From: Peromyscus leucopus
Lineage: Eukaryota; Chordata; Mammalia; Rodentia; Cricetidae
Direction: 5' to 3'
NCBI RefSeq assembly: GCF_004664715.2
Contig: NC_051071.1
Span: 8,273,231 to 8,337,230 of the forward strand
DNA: 64,000 bases
Shown: piece after piece, positions 58,861 through 64,000 of the stretch
Position numbering within the stretch: the stretch's first letter is position 1
How the letters are laid out: every line of letters begins with the position of its first letter
Notes under the pieces: model-generated
Seen by the model: the letters and a program-made list of their open reading frames with translations, nothing else
Told to the model about the DNA's origin: nothing
The model's database searches: none
Program-made: the position numbers and the translations under genes

Positions 58861-61800
58861 CTTCTAGGGTCCTGATAGGGGTGGCTACTGATTTCCTGTC
58901 ATGAATGCATTTTTTTATTTATTTACTTTCTTGAATAGCTTATTTTAGTGAAATTGGCACTAAGGTTTGTTTAGGGTCAATGGAACAGATCATCTGTTTC
59001 TCTTAGATGTAATACTATAGTGTGGTGTATTATTGAGGTTCTCATATTGAGACCATTAAACTTTTCAGTGATAAATCTTATTTTTTTTTGTGTCATGATG
59101 TCAACATGGTTCTGTGTGTCCACTAATATTTTAGGTGTTTCCTTCGTGCTGAACTCATAAGTAGTGGTGGTCTGTCAGGTTGTCTTATGTTACATAAGGT
59201 GTCTGGCTTATGTTGTACTTACTTCATACAAATAATTTGGATATTTTGCTTCATTTTCTGTTTTACAACTGTTTTAGACAAGAACCATCTAGCCCTAGGG
59301 GGTGACACCGTCTCATTTTGCTGCTTTTCTGTGAGAAATTATTTTTAAATCTTTATTTTGTTCCAATGGGAAGAGTTGTTTAGGCTTTTTCGGTTGTGTC
59401 ATTTTCTGTAGTCTTACTAATATTTTTTATCTGTTTTAGTAGTTTTCTAGTATTTATTATTATAGTTTTTCAAATTTATATAGTAGTCTGTGTTGTGGTG
59501 TCTAATGGCTTAAATTTCTTTGAGTACCGTGGTTATCTCCTCTCAGTTATTTTCTGTTTCATTTTCTTTCTCTTTCCCTTCACTTTTGTGTTGGAGAGGA
59601 TGGCTGGAAGCCTGCCTGGCCAGTGGCATGGGAGTTGTCTGTCCTTCTCGGTCAGTTCTGTGCACTGTGTGTTCATGGCACATAGGCTCTGTCTCCTTTG
59701 CCTGTTCTCTGCCCACTCTTGTATTTCAGGGGCATTCATTCACTTTTTGGAAAGTATGTTATTTGTATGCTCTCGTTTCACGAATCCCCACTTTTGTTCT
59801 TAATGACATCTCTTAGATGATACCGGATGCTCGCTTATGTGTTGAAGTTTTCCTGGACATTTTTGAGCGGCTGTTGTTGCTCTCCTAGTTTGTTGTTCAA
59901 AAACTTGTAGGTAATGGTATTCTCTTACATGTTTAAAACTCCGAAGACTTGCATCAGTACTTAAGGTCAGTTCAGAAGAACTCAAAATAGTTTGAACTTT
60001 GCTTTATGAATTTCTTGACAGCACTGTGGTGGTGTTTTCCTTCTCTGCATGTCAAAGAAAATCTGGGATTTTCTATCTTCATTTGAACATGAAAGCTTTA
60101 AGAAATTATTTCTATTAGGAAACAGACTAAGAAATGCTTCTGGTAATATCATATTCAGTACAGGAAATATGATATTTCTTTTGTACTGACTTAGTTAAGT
60201 GGTACCTAAATTATGTTATTTTAAAATAAGTTGTTTTGAGAAACTATACTGAGAGAAGAAACATCTTTAGAAAGGACATTCAGTAAGTTTTAGCCAATGT
60301 TTTGAACATTTATTATGCCATATGCATTACATCATATTCTTAGTAAAATAGGATTGTATGTCTGTACTTTCTGGATATCAACACTGTGGACTTCCTAAGC
60401 TGTTTTAAAGATATTTATGAAACCTTACTGGTGGTGGAATGGGACAGGGATGCTTGGTTGGTCCTCAGAACATAGACAGATGCAGGTTGAGACCTAGTGT
60501 TTAGAAAAGAATATAACAATTTTATTGCATTTATTCACACTGGCCTTACTTGAAGTGATGCTGGATGGTGGTTTTGAGCAATATCCATCCTACTGCATCT
60601 TCCAGTACCACTGTGGGGTTTGATAACTCAACTGATGTCAGTGCAGCTATTTGTTTCTACCTTTTGTTGATGAGGGGTATACATATATATTTTTCATATG
60701 CCTGGTATATCCTTGTGTACCTGGAGGCTTCCCTGCTGACTTTGATGGATACTTATCATGATTGATTTCCTTTAGCTCCAAGTGTGTGTTAACCTCAAGA
60801 GCACTCAACTCTTGCTGGTGTTGTGTTATTTTCCTCCCTAAACTGGGAGGTTTATGGGTAGCTCTACTGTTCATTCTCTTCATTTCTCATAGCACCTGTG
60901 TTTATATTTCTTATAACTCTTCAAGAAATACTTTATTGACTAGCCAAGACATGAGGCCAGTTATGATGCAGTATTGTTGCCTCATTTAGTACCAGGAGTA
61001 CTGTGAAACTTAGGAAGCTTATGAAACTTCTTGCCTATTGTGATACATGTGTTTCTGTTCAAAGCTTTCTACTGAATCAGAGAAGATGGCCCTCCCAGGG
61101 ATGCAACATGCCAGTATATGAGTGTTAGACATGACAGGAAATGTTATTTTTTAAAATATTTGTCACATTGCCTTCTTGCTATATATTTAGACTTTCTTAA
61201 ATCTACTTTGGAATTCTTTTAGTCTGATTTGTCAAATGAAATCAAAACTATCCCCAAATTTAATTTACATTTCACTTTTATAACGTGTTAACACTACTGG
61301 TTATTTGAACTGGTTTCTATTTACTGAAATATTTTAAAATCATTTAAGTAATCAAATGTGTGGCTGGTGTACTAGTGTTCTTACTCTTCAATATTATTTT
61401 CACCATTGCATATTAAAATGCCTTCTATAAAATAAAATTAGAGCCATATTAAAAATATACATTTGAAGGTACAGAAATGGTAGTGCTCTTAATATGACCT
61501 ATTAGCATCTTATTAATTTTGGAGAGTAATGATAGGTGGGAGATATTGACAGAACATAATAACTTAAATTAGAAGTCCAAGTGTCTATATTTAACTTTAA
61601 TTTTAATGTTAAAAAAATTTAACATAGTTTTCAAATTTATTGTGTAAAATTTAAAGGATACTGACAATAGAGAACTTCATATACATGTTGATTTTAAAAG
61701 TAATGTTTTAAAATTTTGCTTAATTTATTTTTTGGCAGAAGTTTATTAAAAGTAAATTACAGGTACTGTGGCATTTTACACAGATATTTACGTATATGTA

Positions 61801-62795
61801 CATCTTCACAACACAAAAAAAAATCACCATATTATCATCATGGCATTGCTACTCTTAACAAAATTGATGACAATTCCCTGGTGTCAGATACAGTTTCTGT
61901 TTTGATTTGTTTTTTTTTTTCTGAAGTTCATGGGACATGGAAATGTGATCATATTTATTGTAGTTGCACTACAGGTTTCTTTTCCTTTTCGTACAACTTC
62001 CCCTGCTAGGTATTGAGTAGCTTATGTGTCTCTTTTGATCCCTTTTATGACTCAAAGTCTTTGAATGAAACTGGCAAGCAGCTATTATTATGGTTAAAAT
62101 ATTATTATGGTTTTAATATGGTTGGAACAGGCTTGTATTTCGAACAGCTGGTCCCCTCATGGTGCTGCTTAGAGTGTTATTTGGAGGGGGTGTTGGCAGG
62201 ACAAAGCAGATCGCACAGAAAGACAGGGCTTGTCCATGAAGTTACACGTGGTTCTGTCTCTTGTTTGCTCTCACTTTTTCTCACGATGAGGTGAACAGCA
62301 TCCTCCACCTTGCTCTTCTGTTCATGCAACCATAGATGAACGCCCTGAAACTGTGAGCCCAGTTCTGTCTCTCCTCCTGGAAGTTGTTCTATCAACCATG
62401 TGGTCACAGCGCTGGTGAAATTCACTAACCGATCTACAAGTTTCATTTCAGGAACTGCTGGCCTATAACTAGACATTTGCAACAGGATATCAAATTTCTA
62501 GTCTTGTAAACAGGCAAACTAGGAACATGTTTCACTGATGGATAGACTTCCAACAGGTGGCATAAGGCATGGGGTATACTGAGCATTCAATAAATAAATG
62601 ATAACTAAGCAATGACAAATTGAATGTATTCTGTAATGTTCAAGAAACATATGTAACTTCAGACTCATACAGCTGGTTTTAGTATAATAGAGTATGTTAA
62701 TTAAGTTTAATTGTATTTTTCCTAAATTCCGATTGGGAGAGATCAGCTATTGTACCCAAGACTTTTAACTATTTCTCATAGCAATAATAAGCATT
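58861..62795. other. No gene recognised
   Basis: Mostly AT-rich sequence. A weak MaLR-like patch lies around 62270-62450 ('gaggtgaacagcatcctccac', 'ctgaaactgtgagccc'). The 135-codon frame at 59396-59803 is hydrophobic, from T-rich sequence, and has no recognisable domain. Confidence 0.45.
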
Positions 62796-62999
62796 TTCTT
62801 TCTTTAAAAATTTTTATTACAGTTATATATTTGTTCATTTTATTGGGGGATGCATGTGTCACAACATGCATGTGTAGGTCAGAGGACAACTTGTGGGAGT
62901 TGTTTCTCTCCTTCAGTCATGTGGGTCCTGGAAAGCAATCTCAGATCACCAAGCTTGGCAGCAAGTATCTTAACTCACTGAACCATCTCATTGGCCCTG
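62796..62999 (-). mobile_element. B2/B3-type SINE, antisense
   Basis: 'aatttttattacagttata...ggtcagaggacaacttgtgggag...gaaccatctcattggccc'. Confidence 0.7.
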
Positions 63000-63164
63000 T
63001 GTGTATCTTTTTCTGTAGTGTGTTGGTAAAGAGAAACAGTAGGAATTGCTTTGGATTAAATGTATTCCATCTAAAACAGGTGATGTTCCATCCCTAATAC
63101 ATGTGAATGAGACCTCATTTGAAAATAGGGATCTGTAGCTAGAGTTTTCCTGCCTTGCCCACAG

Positions 63165-63524
63165 TCAGAACAAATCTTTGTCACCCGCCAGTCCCACAGC
63201 TGCTCAGATCCAACCAAGTAAACACAGACTTACATTGCTTACAAACTGTATGGCCATGGCAGGCTTCTTGCTAACTGTTCTTATAGCTTAAATTAATCCA
63301 TTTCCATAAATCTATACCTTGCCACATGGTTCGTGGCTTACCGGCATCTTCACATGCGACTTGTCCTGGCGGTGGCTGGCAGTGACCCCTTCTGCCTTCC
63401 TGTTCTTTCTTTTCTCCTCTCTGTTAGTCCCGCCTATACTTCCTGCCTGGCTACTGGCCAGTCAGTATTTTATTTATTGACCAATCAGAGCAACACATTT
63501 GCCATACAGAACATCCCACAGCAG
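63165..63524 (-). mobile_element. Solo LTR of the mys-like/ERVK type, antisense
   Basis: On the - strand it starts TGCTGTGGGATGTTCTG. The right boundary (…ccacagca) is clear; the left is approximate. It splits an older repeat seen at 63070-63150 and 63530-63650 ('gacctcatttgaaaatagg', 'ggccttataaaggagg'). Confidence 0.6.
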
Positions 63525-63781
63525 GGACCAAAGTAATATAATGCCATTAGAGAGGGCCCTATTCCAGTGTGATTTGTGGCCTTATAAAGGAGGGAAGACT
63601 CTGGAGAAAGACATGCACAGAAGGAAGCTGAAGTGAAGAGATGGAGATACCCAGGTACAGGGGATGGAGACATGCCTTGCAGAAGTGGTGGCCGGGCTGC
63701 AGCATGGAGCAGTGGAAAGTCACTCACACCATGAAGACATATGTCCATTTGACGAGTGAACGGAGGGAAGGGGAAAGGAGG

Positions 63782-63785
63782 GAGG

Positions 63786-63850
<65 letters not shown>
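63782..63850. repeat. (GA)n microsatellite
   Basis: ggga repeats followed by about 60 bp GA. Confidence 0.96.
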
Positions 63851-63851
<1 letters not shown>

Positions 63852-64000
63852 ATACCTCATAGGAATACAGAGAAAAAGAGAGGGGAGGGGAGGTGGAGTT
63901 TGCTCTTAAAGTGGGTTTTACTAAGATGATGTCAGGACTGGGTGGGCCAGGGTATCTGCTTATTGACCAGGATTCCAGGAAGTGAGTCTGGATGCTAACA

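Noticed and set aside
59396..59816. 135-codon hydrophobic frame suggesting a membrane protein
   Set aside because: The hydrophobicity comes from T-rich sequence; an overlapping frame looks the same and no family is recognisable.
45293..64000. Downstream Vrk2 exon with the DYG activation segment
   Set aside because: No matching open stretch with splice sites was seen.

Overview
This is a window of a rodent nuclear genome, most likely from the family Cricetidae (voles, hamsters, deer mice and relatives). Three things point there. B1 SINEs carry the 'tttgcgcctttcctgga' variant that I associate with cricetids. B3-type SINEs and rodent MaLR LTRs are frequent. A complete 2,984-bp LTR element matches mys elements in size and layout. 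The species cannot be fixed from sequence alone. I found no bacterial operon, CRISPR array, rRNA or intact tRNA gene.

Host gene: five consecutive, in-frame, correctly spliced coding exons of Vrk2 (vaccinia-related kinase 2) lie on the + strand at 32798-32847, 33435-33504, 34830-34917, 43511-43616 and 45200-45292. Together they encode about residues 46-181 of the kinase domain, including the ATP-anchoring lysine and the catalytic HGDIKAAN loop. The upstream exon (glycine-rich loop) and downstream exons (DYG activation segment onward) were not found, so most of the window is probably Vrk2 intron.

Layout. 1-8027: AT-rich sequence with a truncated B1, old antisense L1 pieces, simple repeats and a solo LTR (about 4977-5472). 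8028-15315: a complete 7,276-bp class II (ERVK/betaretrovirus-like) provirus on the - strand, with near-identical LTRs, a 6-bp target duplication, a 723-codon gag-dUTPase-protease ORF, a repeatedly frameshifted pol and a heavily deleted env. 15316-23750: LTR fragments, B1s, old L1, microsatellites. 23760-28550: antisense L1 split by a MaLR element that has both LTRs. 28560-32797: mostly featureless, with one LTR. 32798-45292: Vrk2 exons. The 8.6-kb intron between the third and fourth contains the mys-like element, an L1/B1 patch, a URR1-type hAT element and an L1 fragment carrying a minisatellite. 45300-52100: B1, several B3 SINEs and a nested pair of LTRs. 52640-58860: a second antisense L1, deleted internally and hit by an ERVK solo LTR, a MaLR (itself hit by B1) and another LTR (itself hit by a 75-nt polyadenylated retrocopy). 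58860-64000: little recognisable, apart from a B3, an LTR and a GA tract.

Most interesting: the provirus has LTRs differing at about three positions, so it inserted recently, and an open gag. Yet pro/pol has about seven reading-frame breaks plus a stop, and env is mostly gone. This fits a defective lineage copied in trans. It is an inference. I see no evidence of a wholly new kind of system here.
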